Shown here piece by piece: positions 57,201-62,004 of a stretch of 64,000 nt of DNA (position 1 is its first letter; every line of letters begins with the position of its first letter). This stretch comes from Apoda limacodes (Eukaryota; Arthropoda; Insecta; Lepidoptera; Limacodidae). Made by a program: the position numbers and the translations under genes. Where the stretch lies: NCBI GenBank assembly GCA_946406115.1, contig OX291543.1:28050815-28114814 (forward strand). The letters are read 5' to 3'. Under the pieces are notes generated by a model that was given only the letters and a program-made list of their open reading frames with translations, made no database searches and was not told where the DNA came from.

Positions 57201-60033
57201 GGAATTCTCGGCAAAACTACCATACAATTGGGAATTATGATTACTATTAGTAATCACAAGAATTTCACTTTGTAATTTTTGCAAAGGAATTATGATCACT
57301 ATTAGTAATCACAAGAATTTCACTTTGTAATTTTTGCAAAATAAGTAATAGCTACTTCTTAGTTTTTAATAGTCGTATTACAAAAAATGAAAAAACTATG
57401 ATGTCACGTTCCCGTTTACACTTATATTCACACATTCATTTTCAGGTAAATCTTATTAAATAACTTTTTGCCTGTCGATCATAATCATGATTTGTTAAAA
57501 TGAATAGATGATATGATGATAAAGAAAACAAACTTAAGCCCCGTGAGTACCTAGGATAGGATTTTGTTACCTGTGTAGAGTCCGCACAGATAACAGAATA
57601 CCTACCTACTAACCGCGCCACTAAAATTCATACCTACTTTTAATGACATATCCAGGGATGAAATCAAATAATAATTATTTGAATTAGTAGGTTGCTGAGA
57701 ACACTTTTGAATCGTCGATACAATCTAACAATGTGAATTTGTGACGAAAAGAGCCAGCAAGATTCTTAATTATGCCAGCAAGATTCTTAATTATGCTGGC
57801 AAGATCCTTAATTATAATTATTAAAAGTAATTATACATTACTTTGATAATCAACTAACAAGTAGGTATACAATCTGTGCTTCAAGCACATCAGGATGATA
57901 CTAATTCTATTAATTCTATCGCAATGTCTTATCTACAGATGGTACAAAAAAAAAACTCTGTATGTTTAAAATGTAATAGCACAATCTGGACAATAGGTCC
58001 TGTACCTACATACTACATTCACTTTATCTATCGATCAAAATTTTCAGTCAAAAGCGTCATTGTTTTCTTTGAATTAAATGAGTGAAATTCGTTATTTAAG
58101 TTGTTTTTTTTATAAAATGGGTGAATTTCATTAGCAAATACAACAAGATGATTCTGTGTGTTGGAGTCTTTGAACATAACGATTTGAGTCAAGGGCATGA
58201 TATGTATGTAGAGCGTTTTATCAACAGGAGACCATCACAAGCATCAAAGGTTTCAGTCATATGATGCCTGCAGAAGCATGTCACTGCGGCTACAAATACT
58301 ATTATCTGTGCTGTGGCTGGCACATGCTACACTTACGGTGTGAAGAAGAGGATAACAGTCACGTTTAACTTCATAACAGTGGAAATGCTATGAAGTGTGT
58401 GTTGCGGCGCGTCTCTTTATTAACAACAATGGAGGCAACTTTGAATCATTTTTGTAAATGTTACGTACCTACGGGAAGGAAGCAAATGTTTTAAATAGAA
58501 GTTAAAATACTCAAAAGTTTTTTTTTGTTTAGTGTTCAGTTCACTTTGAACCGCTTTTTTGAAAATGTATGTGTGTATGTACCTAGCTAATTTTTAAAAT
58601 GGGAAGTTAAATAGGGTTTTAATTCAGTGTTTTAGTAAGTGAAGGTGAATCATTTTTGTGAATTAAGATAGGTACATAGGTAGTTAATGTTTGAAAAAGA
58701 AGATAAGTACAGTGTTAGTGAATATACCTATATCATTGAACCTTTGTTGTTAAAACTGAAATTTTTTAATGCAGTGCTTAGTGAAAAAGTTTAGTGAATT
58801 AAAGAAGTAAGCTGCTGCTGAAGCTTTTTAGTTAAGTAGGTAGTTTTTATTTCTGCGTAGCGTCGCACAAATTTGCGTTTCTACACGGAAAAAAGTACAA
58901 GGAACACATAATCGACAGGAGCGCACACGTTGTAGGTAGATAATTGTGTAACTGTAGTTGTACAAATTCAAAAGTACTAGATTCTCATAAATTAGTGGGT
59001 GGCATATTCAAAAGTTTATTAAACTTTATGGTCAAGTCAGAAACGTAAAATTATTTTATAAAATTAGTATGAAAAACTGAAATGCCGATTTTCTTTGAAA
59101 CTTTGAATAGTGATCGCTGAGTAGGTGCACTCTTGCCCCCTTTAGGGATTTGGGGCATTTCCGTTTCACTCTGTATAATTTCAATATGCATTTTTCAACA
59201 AAAATCAAACCTTATCTTGCCCTATTAGCAAAAAAAAAGCCATAGGGATTTCATACATTTGACTACTTTGACAGTCAAAAAAAAAATGGGAAATTTTGCA
59301 ATTTATTATCAATTTTCATGATTTTATTTCTGACAAACTACATAATTCCCCACTCTGAAACTTTGCACAGTTAATATTGCAAACTAGATCTATTAGTCAA
59401 TAATTCGACGGGGGATATTGTATATTTTATCCCAGCCATAGTGAGGTAAAGATAAAGAAAGATCCACATCACAAAATGATGAAATGCAACTAATTGCATA
59501 GTCTTGAAATCATATTTGTTGCTGTATCAATTTATACACAATAAGTCTGCACTACAGAGTGCCCCTGTATATTGCAGAACAAAATTAGCACTATAGACCA
59601 TATCGAAATATACGCAATTGTTGCATATTACTAAAGTATAGTTTCGAAAACTTCCATCCCAAGCTAAGCATCGATAAACGCGTCTTTTTTCACTGGACAT
59701 TTTAATGCATTTTCATTAACTCTTTATGTTATTTGTATATACCAACTTGAATTTTAATCTTTGCGATACTTAAATTTTAAACAAGTTATGGAACATGAGT
59801 TTACTAACCTGTATGCGACCAACTATATCTTGAGGATTATAGTTGCCATCAGCTGGATTCAAATTGAAGGTAACATTGAAAAAGACATGGTTAGCTTGGT
59901 CTTTAACGAATGTTGCTGTGTTCTCTGACAAAGTGACATAATAAAAAGTTTCCACCAAACTGAGATATTTATTATAGAATTCGGACAAACAAGAACGTGG
60001 CACTGATATCAAAAGTTCTGTTTCATGGGACAT
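23112..60033 (-). CDS. ZC3H12: Regnase/ZC3H12-type endoribonuclease (four coding exons)
   Basis: Joined exons 60033-59809, 26614-26441, 25418-25186 and 24216-23112 give 578 residues. Regnases cut stem-loops in the 3' UTRs of target mRNAs and so limit inflammatory and other transcripts in the cytoplasm. Residues about 134-175 form a UBA-like segment ([17 protein letters not shown]). The NYN/PIN nuclease spans about 200-345, with [11 protein letters not shown] (D204, N207), CYDDRYI (D288, D289) and [12 protein letters not shown] (D307, D311). These spacings equal those of mammalian D141, N144, D225, D226, D244 and D248. A CX5CX5CX3H finger follows (C368, C374, C380, H384). Residues about 525-566 ([19 protein letters not shown]) match the conserved C-terminal helical domain. 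All junctions use GT-AG and phases agree. The last three exons are solid; attaching the first exon across 33 kb is inference. Confidence 0.85.
24217..25185 (-). other. Regnase intron 3
   Basis: AT-rich with GT-AG borders (donor GTAAATG at 25185, acceptor TTTTTCAG at 24217). No exon or clear repeat family seen inside. Confidence 0.7.
25186..25418 (-). CDS. ZC3H12: Regnase exon 3: UBA-like segment and start of NYN domain
   Basis: 233 bases, acceptor TTCTGTTTCAG|G and donor ATGAG|GTAAAT. Reads [20 protein letters not shown] with [20 protein letters not shown], a helical UBA-like segment, then a proline-rich linker, then [13 protein letters not shown], the first strand and first catalytic residues of the nuclease domain. 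It ends two bases into the next codon, matching exon 4. The open frame past the acceptor to 25466 is intron. Confidence 0.92.
25419..26440 (-). other. Regnase intron 2
   Basis: GT-AG intron. AT-rich. A weakly open frame at 25928-25746 has no exon-like borders. Nothing else recognised. Confidence 0.6.
26441..26614 (-). CDS. ZC3H12: Regnase exon 2: acidic linker
   Basis: 174 bases, phase 0 at both ends. Acceptor TTGTTGGCAG|AAATATG, donor CCAG|GTAACA. Reads [20 protein letters not shown] then ECEEES and a serine/threonine-rich stretch. Acidic DSE-type text before the UBA-like segment is also seen in ZC3H12 proteins. There is no in-frame ATG, so an upstream exon must supply the start. Confidence 0.85.
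26938..27160 (+). repeat. 5S rRNA-derived SINE-like piece plus 'GGGTTCCGTACCC' repeat
   Basis: 26950-27005 reads AAAGTTAAGCAATGTCGGGC then TTGGTCTGTACTTGGATGGG and TGACCGC, as in 5S rRNA. It is followed by TAGGGTTCCGTACCC and then CCGTCTGTCCATCTGTCACC, AGGCCGTATCTCATGAACCG and TTGAAATTTTCACAGATGAT, which is a frequent lepidopteran repeat in my memory. The join of the two parts may be a composite element. Compare 15060-15140. Confidence 0.65.
27161..27894. other. AT-rich intron sequence
   Basis: No ORF, splice or repeat evidence, apart from a near-repeat of AAGTAGAATAAGCGATC and AAATAGAATAACATTCC around 27514-27560. Confidence 0.4.
27895..28890 (+). mobile_element. LINE 3' fragment, family D
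   Basis: 27905-28200 encodes, with one stop, text like [19 protein letters not shown] followed by [20 protein letters not shown] and [16 protein letters not shown], then [11 protein letters not shown]: the C-terminal segment after a jockey-type RT. After 28200 comes a noncoding 3' region, ending near 28889 in (TAAA)n-like TTTTTAATAAATAAATAAAT. 5'-truncated. A 47-bp unit at 28202 is duplicated. Confidence 0.78.
28202..28296 (+). repeat. Tandem duplication, 47-48-bp period
   Basis: AAGGAGGCGATATACGCGAG then ATCAAATGTATTTGTACAAA and ATTATT occurs twice back to back without mismatch, inside the family D LINE. The identity suggests a recent event. Confidence 0.9.
28891..29460. other. AT-rich intron sequence
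   Basis: Nothing recognised. The minus-strand 72-codon ORF at 29368-29150 is AT-rich chance text. Confidence 0.4.
29461..30035 (+). repeat. Dispersed lepidopteran repeat with both terminal motifs
   Basis: It begins ACGGCCAAGTGCGAATTTGG and CTCGCGCACCGAGGGTTCC, holds two partial repeats of the GATTTTTTCCTATATTTGTG and AACGGG phrases, and ends TTTTGCTTTTGAGGTACGGA. The two internal halves suggest an internal duplication or two insertions in a row. Noncoding. Related to 3715-3790, 6290-6445, 11905-12790 and 43485-43530. Confidence 0.75.
30036..30567. other. Intron sequence, nothing recognised
   Basis: Less AT-rich than most of the intron around 30050-30190, but without a long ORF. Confidence 0.4.
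30568..30811 (+). CDS. Orphan exon-like ORF with splice donor, unknown
   Basis: Open from ATG 30568 to 30819. The right part (from about 30695) reads [20 protein letters not shown] then [15 protein letters not shown], of much more protein-like composition than its left part. The stop is avoided if a donor CTACAG|GTGATC at 30811/30812 is used. Possible acceptors are AACAG|GATATG near 30681 or TACCAG|GAATT near 30694. I recognise no family. It is opposite in strand to the Regnase gene and lies in its intron, so it would be a nested gene. It can also be a fossil fragment or chance. Confidence 0.28.
30830..31797. other. Intron sequence, nothing recognised
   Basis: Moderately AT-rich, a few short GC-richer phrases (31480-31520, 31560-31690). 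No supported feature. Confidence 0.4.
31798..32092 (+). repeat. tRNA-derived SINE-like element
   Basis: Starts ACCTAGTTGGCAGTGTGGCC (A-box-like TAGTTGGCAGTGTGG), then GGGTAGGATTCCCACACTAG (B-box-like). It continues with GTTTGTCTTGAGTCTGGGTG, a TATATATATG region, CAATAACACAAGCTTTGCTT and ACTTTGGGGCCAGACCGTGC, and ends near TATTTATTATTTATG. This order matches a SINE common in Lepidoptera as I remember it. The ORF inside is incidental. Confidence 0.7.
32093..32889. other. Intron sequence
   Basis: Contains ATGTCGCTCGCTATAG|GTAAGT at 32249-32270, a start codon followed by a consensus donor in plus orientation, but no partner exon could be matched in phase. Otherwise AT-rich. Confidence 0.35.
32890..33260 (+). 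mobile_element. LINE family A, 3' fragment
   Basis: Text such as CTTGTATAATGGGATGTGAT, AATGATGCCCACGGCTACTT, ACCATCGACAG, GGGTCGGCAACGCACGAGTG and AGGTGTTGCAAGCGTTAATA, then GCTTGTTTGCCACCTTAGTG, matches in order the 3' part of the copy at 40861-42245 (opposite strand). Numerous indels. Confidence 0.82.
33261..35027. other. Intron sequence with repeat scraps
   Basis: 34110-34185 has CAGACGGACGGGCGGACATG then AGAGGGTTCCGTTTTTGC and GAAACCCTAAAAA, the right end of the GGGTTCCGT repeat family. The rest is AT-rich with no supported gene. Confidence 0.45.
35028..35065 (+). mobile_element. LINE family A, minimal 3' tail
   Basis: CTCTTTTGCCACCTTGGTGG then TATAAAAAAATCC matches only the last few dozen bases of family A, the outcome of extreme 5' truncation. 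Confidence 0.55.
35066..37289. other. Intron sequence with one repeat scrap
   Basis: 35745-35815 (GGCGTTACGACGCTTC, GTTCCTATGACCACCTTCCA, GCTCCATCATTAGATTAGCA) resembles a frequent lepidopteran repeat I recall. 35090-35350 is GC-richer with short open frames on both strands but no recognisable protein. The rest is unremarkable. Confidence 0.4.
37290..37665 (+). repeat. Dispersed repeat 'CGGGTTGCACTCCGGGAGTG' with palindromic core
   Basis: Starts AACGGGTTGCACTCCGGGAG, TGCCGGCAGAAGTGAAAAC and ends AGTGCACAGCGCCGC, AAGAAGTTTTCACTTC. The core has a perfect inverted pair GGTCACGTGTCCT at about 37525 and AGGACACGTGACC at about 37569. I remember this element as widespread in Lepidoptera. Noncoding. 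Confidence 0.6.
37666..40860. other. AT-rich intron sequence, no gene supported
   Basis: 39374-39619 on the plus strand is open for 81 codons and includes a GC-richer arginine-rich part (39520-39600), but lacks splice or family evidence. Simple (TA)n near 38190. Nothing else. Confidence 0.4.
40861..42245 (-). mobile_element. Jockey-type LINE family A, 5'-truncated, long open RT
   Basis: On the minus strand the frame is open from about 42240 to the stop at 40930, over 430 codons, with no internal ATG needed. The reverse transcriptase starts at [19 protein letters not shown], then [20 protein letters not shown] (motif A), [20 protein letters not shown] (motif B), [10 protein letters not shown] (motif C), [20 protein letters not shown], and the C-terminal part [20 protein letters not shown] with [10 protein letters not shown]. 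Endonuclease and N-terminal RT are missing by 5' truncation. A 20-base T run at 40861-40880 is the poly(A) tail read from the other strand. The intact frame implies a young insertion. It would copy its RNA into DNA at nicked targets. Confidence 0.93.
42246..42892. other. AT-rich intron sequence
   Basis: Plus-strand ORF 42328-42558 is AT-rich chance text. Nothing recognised. Confidence 0.4.
42893..43535 (+). repeat. Full-length ~640-bp dispersed repeat ending CGCACTTGGCCGG
   Basis: Starts GGATTCCGTAGCCAAAAGAC, AAAACGGAACCCTTATGG, with TCTGTCTGTCTGTATGTCAC. Middle phrases are ATGTATTCTGTGAAGCGCAT, TCTATGGATAGGTCTTCAAA and GAACGAGATCCAGTAAGTAG. It ends with ACGGAACCCTCGGTGCGCGA, ACTCGCACTTGGCCGG and a T run. 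The ORFs on the minus strand are fortuitous. It reads as a whole copy of a repeat I recall from many Lepidoptera. The right end is the inverse of the left end of the 29461 copy. Confidence 0.75.
43790..43910 (-). mobile_element. Divergent LINE family A fragment
   Basis: GATGCTTGCAACACCC, GGTGTTCATTCCACAAAATA and GAAGAACGCAGCCGAAACCG parallel CGCTTGCAACACCAGG, GAGCTCATTCCACAACTTAA and GTTTCTCTGAAACCGCACTG of the 40861-42245 copy, in the same order and strand. Old and diverged. Confidence 0.5.
43911..44739. other. Intron sequence, nothing recognised
   Basis: AT-rich, with a (TTAAT)-like stretch around 44610-44695. Confidence 0.4.
44740..44875 (+). repeat. Interspersed repeat shared with 15765-15850
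   Basis: Same orientation and order of phrases as described for the intron 2 copy of RPP38, here with AACAGGGGTATATTATTCTG at the left. Confidence 0.7.
44876..48118. other. AT-rich intron sequence, no gene supported
   Basis: 45060-45310 has near-repeats of ATCAG.GTGGAAA and TGAATCCATAAAAATTGGTAT type phrases. 47165-47270 and 47590-47760 are somewhat GC-richer but without motif. No splice-supported ORF. Confidence 0.4.
48119..48311 (+). CDS. Orphan exon-like ORF with consensus donor, unknown
   Basis: ATG 48119 (preceded directly by an in-frame TAG that can also act as acceptor AG), open to a donor TACTG|GTAAGT at 48311/48312. It includes [20 protein letters not shown] and [15 protein letters not shown]. 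Mixed, non-repetitive residue use and lower AT content than the intron suggest former or present coding. A second possible start of the exon is after GAACAG at 48131, which is phase-compatible with the donor of the ORF at 30568-30811. It points toward, and lies 16 bases from, the minus-strand exon at 48350-48327. No family recognised. Confidence 0.28.
48327..48350 (-). CDS. ZC3H12: Candidate alternative first exon of the Regnase gene
   Basis: Minus strand: ATG at 48350-48348 opens a frame MNAIDNTQ that ends exactly at a consensus donor CCAG|GTGAGC (48327/48326) in phase 0, the phase needed to join exon 2 (26614). An in-frame TAA lies four codons upstream, so the ATG would be the first. Upstream (48351-48600) is a CpG-rich block suited to a leader and promoter. 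This would give a shorter protein lacking the 75 residues of the distal first exon. Inference from phase, splice consensus and composition only. Confidence 0.45.
48351..48600 (-). promoter_or_regulatory. CpG-rich block, candidate internal promoter or leader
   Basis: The stretch 48365-48590 is rich in CG dinucleotides (GCGCGTCGCATGG, GGACGCGGCGTGATTCGCGG, GCGACGAGCGGCGGTCGC) in an AT-rich intron. Short ORFs exist on both strands because the composition suppresses stop codons. No TATA text is present. Its place just 5' of the candidate exon suggests a promoter with 5' UTR. Confidence 0.4.
48601..49360. other. Intron sequence, nothing recognised
   Basis: Average composition, stop codons in all frames. 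Confidence 0.4.
49361..49830. repeat. GC-rich repeat-like block with 24-bp palindrome
   Basis: Strongly GC-rich from about 49480 to 49790. A frame on the plus strand stays open for about 85 codons from 49494 (with [20 protein letters not shown] and [20 protein letters not shown]). The composition and wording remind me of 3' parts of R1-type LINEs in Lepidoptera, but no RT motif is present. 49496-49519 is a perfect palindrome. Strand and family not established. Confidence 0.4.
49955..50170 (-). mobile_element. RT fragment ([12 protein letters not shown] type)
   Basis: The minus-strand text, in two frames, reads [21 protein letters not shown] and [19 protein letters not shown], the motif C region of an RTE or related LINE. 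The phrase CCACTATGTCGTC with its flanks is locally duplicated (about 50006 and 50039). Heavily decayed. Confidence 0.6.
50415..50590 (-). mobile_element. Jockey-type RT fragment
   Basis: The minus strand reads [20 protein letters not shown] text, corresponding to the [18 protein letters not shown] segment at the start of jockey-type RTs, followed by [14 protein letters not shown] text in another frame. Only about 170 bases. Confidence 0.55.
50591..51190. other. Intron sequence, nothing recognised
   Basis: A G run at 50625-50635 and short repeat-like words near 50930-50980 (GGTACGGAACTCTAAATGTG, ATGCACTAGGCCAG) that may be a worn end of the GGTACGGAACCC family. Confidence 0.35.
51195..51775 (+). 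mobile_element. LINE endonuclease fragment (RTE-like)
   Basis: 51280-51410 encodes [20 protein letters not shown] followed by VYA, and 51435-51700 in changing frames gives [24 protein letters not shown] text, [27 protein letters not shown] and KTSNDHYM. This is the apurinic-type endonuclease domain found at the N-terminus of RTE LINEs. Stops and an internal deletion make it dead. No RT follows. Confidence 0.75.
51776..52213. other. Intron sequence, nothing recognised
   Basis: AT-rich with a T run near 51790. 51795-51935 is slightly richer but has no motif. Confidence 0.4.
52214..53497 (+). repeat. 277-bp tandem duplication, second copy split by a retroposon
   Basis: Copy 1 is 52214-52490 (TGACTAACGCTCAGAAATTG ... 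GCAATTAAGGCTACTACGG). Copy 2 starts at 52491 with the same words, runs to 52570, is interrupted, and resumes at 53317 through about 53497 (AAAATAGTAGTCAC against AAAATAGTAGTCCC; ATCCATGTTCTATC in both). Copy 1 shows the uninterrupted order. Confidence 0.85.
52571..53316 (-). mobile_element. 5'-truncated retroposon, apparently chimeric (RTE-type plus family B)
   Basis: Flanked by a 14-bp direct repeat AAAAGTTTCTATTA (52557-52570 and 53317-53330), as expected for target-primed reverse transcription. On the minus strand the first part (53310-53040) encodes RTE-type RT C-terminal text ([19 protein letters not shown]). From about 53015 down it is family [31 protein letters not shown], and the 3' tail CTTGCCGGTTCTTCTCGG near 52775, matching 4200-4640. 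The frame happens to stay open over the join (ORF 53242-52799). Confidence 0.7.
53498..53789. other. Intron sequence
   Basis: AT-rich, no feature. Confidence 0.4.
53790..53873 (+). repeat. Left part of a repeat unit (copy 1)
   Basis: GAGGGGGCCCGGAACCTCCC then AATCTCAAAATGTAGGAACC parallels AAGGGGCCCAGAACCCCCTG and AACCTCAAAATGTAGGAACC at 55563-55635. Its right part, CTTCTATCAGACTATTGAAT, continues at 55465 after the 1.58-kb insertion. Confidence 0.75.
53874..55455. mobile_element. hAT-type non-autonomous element (1582 bp)
   Basis: Left terminus TAGGGCATGAATATCGGAAT. The reverse complement of the right terminus is TAGGGCATGTAATATCGGAA. Inside both ends are clusters of ATATCGGAAT-like words, some in inverted pairs (CCGATATTAGTATCGG near 55383). 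Flanking 8-mers GAACCAAC and GCACAAAC agree at 6 of 8 positions, a worn target duplication. No transposase text is visible. The minus-strand ORF 54479-54255 ([20 protein letters not shown]) belongs to a noncoding repeat I half-recognise and gives no hAT motif. Confidence 0.72.
55456..55700 (+). repeat. Right part of copy 1 and intact copy 2 of the split repeat
   Basis: CTTCTATCAGACTATTGAAT, GGTTAATTAATATACAAT occurs at about 55464-55501 and again at about 55629-55668. In copy 2 it directly follows AATGTAGGAACCAC, without an insertion. A third partial start CCGAAAAGAAGGGGCC is at 55696. Confidence 0.8.
55735..55990 (+). repeat. Three imperfect copies of an ~85-95-bp unit
   Basis: CCTAACTTGACTGTCATTAT, CCTAACTCGACTGACATTGG (55829) and the same again (55923), each followed by GGTGCCCTWAMAAG and TTTCTGGGTA, with (CT)GCCTTAACCTT before two of them. 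Family unknown. Confidence 0.8.
55991..57230. other. AT-rich intron sequence
   Basis: No gene. A possible short hairpin at 56105-56130 (CCCCCAAATCCCTTAAAGGG). Nothing else recognised. Confidence 0.4.
57231..57340 (+). repeat. Tandem duplication, 55-bp period
   Basis: GGAATTATGATTACTATTAG then TAATCACAAGAATTTCACTT and TGTAATTTTTGCAAA occurs at 57231 and 57286 with one difference (T/C). Each unit holds the near-palindrome TACTATTAGTA. Confidence 0.92.
57341..57752. other. Intron sequence, nothing recognised
   Basis: CACTTTTGAATCGTC at about 57701 also occurs in the LINE family B tail (52705), so part may be a worn LINE tail. Confidence 0.35.
57753..57815 (+). repeat. Tandem 21-bp repeat x3
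   Basis: GCCAGCAAGATTCTTAATTA then T, three consecutive copies, the third with GCTGG and CCTT variants. Confidence 0.92.
57816..59808. other. Intron sequence near the donor of the distal first exon
   Basis: AT-rich. 58240-58350 is GC-richer (GATGCCTGCAGAAGCATG, CTGTGCTGTGGCTGGCACAT) without a long ORF. No repeat family recognised. Confidence 0.4.
59809..60033 (-). CDS. ZC3H12: Probable Regnase exon 1 (N-terminal 75 residues)
   Basis: Minus strand: ATG 60033-60031 in a good context (GGAAATATGT), open for 75 codons to the donor ATACAG|GTTAGT. Begins [20 protein letters not shown] and ends [12 protein letters not shown]. The end is phase 0, as needed to join exon 2 (KYVESSLG), and the junction helix [14 protein letters not shown] looks like a natural continuation of an alpha/beta fold, possibly KH-like as in the related N4BP1 proteins. 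That reading is inference. No other minus-strand exon fits in between. The alternative is a first exon of an unknown gene. Confidence 0.65.
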
Positions 60034-60420
60034 ATTTCCGGGTGATACTCAGTACAGGACCCAACCGAATTTTATTACAGTTCAGAAAAATACTTGTCTC
60101 TCTCTACAAAATTGCATAATTATTGCGATCAAAACATAATTTGATACAATCAACAGTATACAACCAAAAAGAATAGAATACAACCACAAACTATACTTTT
60201 TTTTTTTAATCGAAAGCGTTCCATCTTATTACTTTTTAGCAGAATTTGTTAGCGGTTTGCATTTCATGCTTTTGGTAGCAAAATCTAATGTTGACTTTTA
60301 GCGTTTCGTCTGAGCGGTTTTGATACAAAATGTTGCTACCAAAAACCCATGTCGGGAGCTAGGTATTTTGCGCTACTTTATGACAGCTGTCAAATGTGAA
60401 AGTGAAATACACTCTATATA
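60034..60420 (-). promoter_or_regulatory. 5' flank of the distal Regnase exon, with a stem-loop
   Basis: Leader and promoter are inferred from position. 60271-60345 has inverted arms TTTTGGTAGCA and TGCTACCAAAA about 50 bases apart, possibly a small MITE. No TATA box at a convincing distance. Confidence 0.35.
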
Positions 60421-60960
60421 TTTTTATCACCCTCTGTGGAAGGAAGGAGGAAAACGCACTATTTTTTTATAAAAGTATCATCACAAATACGAATTTACGT
60501 AAAAAAATACGAGGACGGGATACATATCACGTGGTTTTTACTTTTTCACAAACTTTTTTATTATTTGGACCGCACGCGGCTAGCCAGTTTTATTATACAG
60601 CTCGTTACTTGTTTTTACAATGTTATTAATCGATCTCTATAATACATATTCAAAATTTAAATCACTTTGCGTCCCTAGGGATTCAAAGTGCAACTTTAAT
60701 CCCTGTTTACGAGGAACCAACCAGTTCTCTTTAAATAATTGTGATAAAATAAAAAAAAAATCTGTCTCTCTAACAGTTTATAACGCACTTCACTTGCACG
60801 ACACCAACTTCAAACTGTAATGTAAATCAGATTTTTAAAACAATTATTTTCACCTTTTTAGTGCATCTTTTTGAGATTCTTGTTTTTTTTTAAAAAAGAT
60901 TTTCAACAGTACAAAAGGAGGCGTATGTAAGTGCTATATTATTCCATTTCATACATTTTG
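60421..60960. other. Intergenic stretch, nothing recognised
   Basis: Overlapping short plus-strand ORFs (60396-60642, 60620-60820) have no family or splice support. Confidence 0.4.
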
Positions 60961-60971
60961 AATAATAATCA

Positions 60972-61832
60972 AAAATACTTTCCTCCATAGCGTGGAGGCT
61001 GTTCAGCTGCGGTTGCTTTTTGAATCGATCTGGCTGGCATGCCAGCCTTTGATGTGGAAGCCAGAGATTCCGTGGCTGTGCGATGCAGTCTCGGGATGCG
61101 TGGGATTGCAGACGCCTTGGTAGGAAACGAGCGCGTCGATGCACCACAATGGCGCTTCGATTCGCTGTCTTCTTTACCTGTTGAACTGTTCATCCTTGAA
61201 CGTCGCAGTCTGATTTGATCTGGGATTTTAATAGGTGGTAGTGTCAGCGGCAATTTTGCTGCTTATTCCACTAATTCCATGTCATACCAAATTGCCTCCT
61301 GCCTTTTTATCTCTCTCCTCCGTGAATCTAATCTAGCCTTTACTAAGCATAGATATTGTCTCCTCTGATAGGATCCCAGATTGAGCAGGTCGCGTAGCGA
61401 TGATTGCGTCAAGTTCGTCCTATCACTTTTATCAGAAAGGCTCCGACGTTGCCAATCCGAATTAAATAGTATGTTGTATTGTATGTAATTTTGATAACTC
61501 GGCGGTCATCTTCAGATATTTCACACGGAATTTTGGAAACTATGACGTCACATAAACTATTGTAATCCTTGAGATCGCCACTATTCCTGGGAATCTGAAA
61601 CAAATAAAAATGGGTGCCTAAGCCAGCCATTGCAGATTGTAAAATATGTCGTAACTCTGTCGCAGTCAAGTGTTGAAAGCAAAATAAATTGTATTGTATG
61701 GATTTCTGTGCTCCGCCTTTGGGCGATGGAGATGCGGGTTTCGGGGTGGTACTGTTTTTTCCCCCCTTGACCCGGGCATAAGCTCTAGGGTAAATGTACC
61801 CTTGGGGATTAAAGGCTCCTACTTAGCAGGTT
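60972..61832 (-). pseudogene. Broken ORF of unknown family, about 280 codons with one stop
   Basis: On the minus strand a single frame runs from about 61800 to a stop near 60972. It contains YPRAYARVKGG, SPKGGAQKSIQYNLFCFQHL, TATELRHILQSAMAGLGTHF, EISEDDRRVIKITYN, YLIRIGNVGAFLIKVIGRT, SLRDLLNLGSYQRRQYLCLV and RREIKRQEAIWYDMELVE. It then meets one TAA (about 61258) and continues as LPLTLPPIKIPDQIRLRRSR and a serine/basic tail ending PPRYGGKYF. Balanced composition and length show it was coding. I recognise no domain. Position beside a LINE and a proline-rich start followed by a compact region suggest a transposon ORF, but a decayed host gene is possible. Confidence 0.55.
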
Positions 61833-62004
61833 CCTATACGGAGATTGTTTAACTGATGTTGCAATTGGTGACGTGACGTAGGTATGGAAGGGATGAGTTG
61901 AGGTGAAAATAAACAATTAGAATAAATGCGATGCCCCTAAGATGGATATAGTGACAGTTGTCCGCGCTGTCAAAACAACAACCTTAAAATGAACTCGTCA
62001 AGTG

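Larger units (their letters stand above)
26615..59808 (-). other. Probable 33-kb first intron of the Regnase gene
   Basis: Defined by the donor CATACAG|GTTAGT at 59809/59808 and the acceptor TTGGCAG|AAAT at 26615/26614. It contains most of the transposons listed here, a second candidate first exon at 48350-48327 and two exon-like ORFs on the plus strand. If the 59809-60033 exon belongs to another gene, this would instead be intron plus intergenic DNA. Confidence 0.6.
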
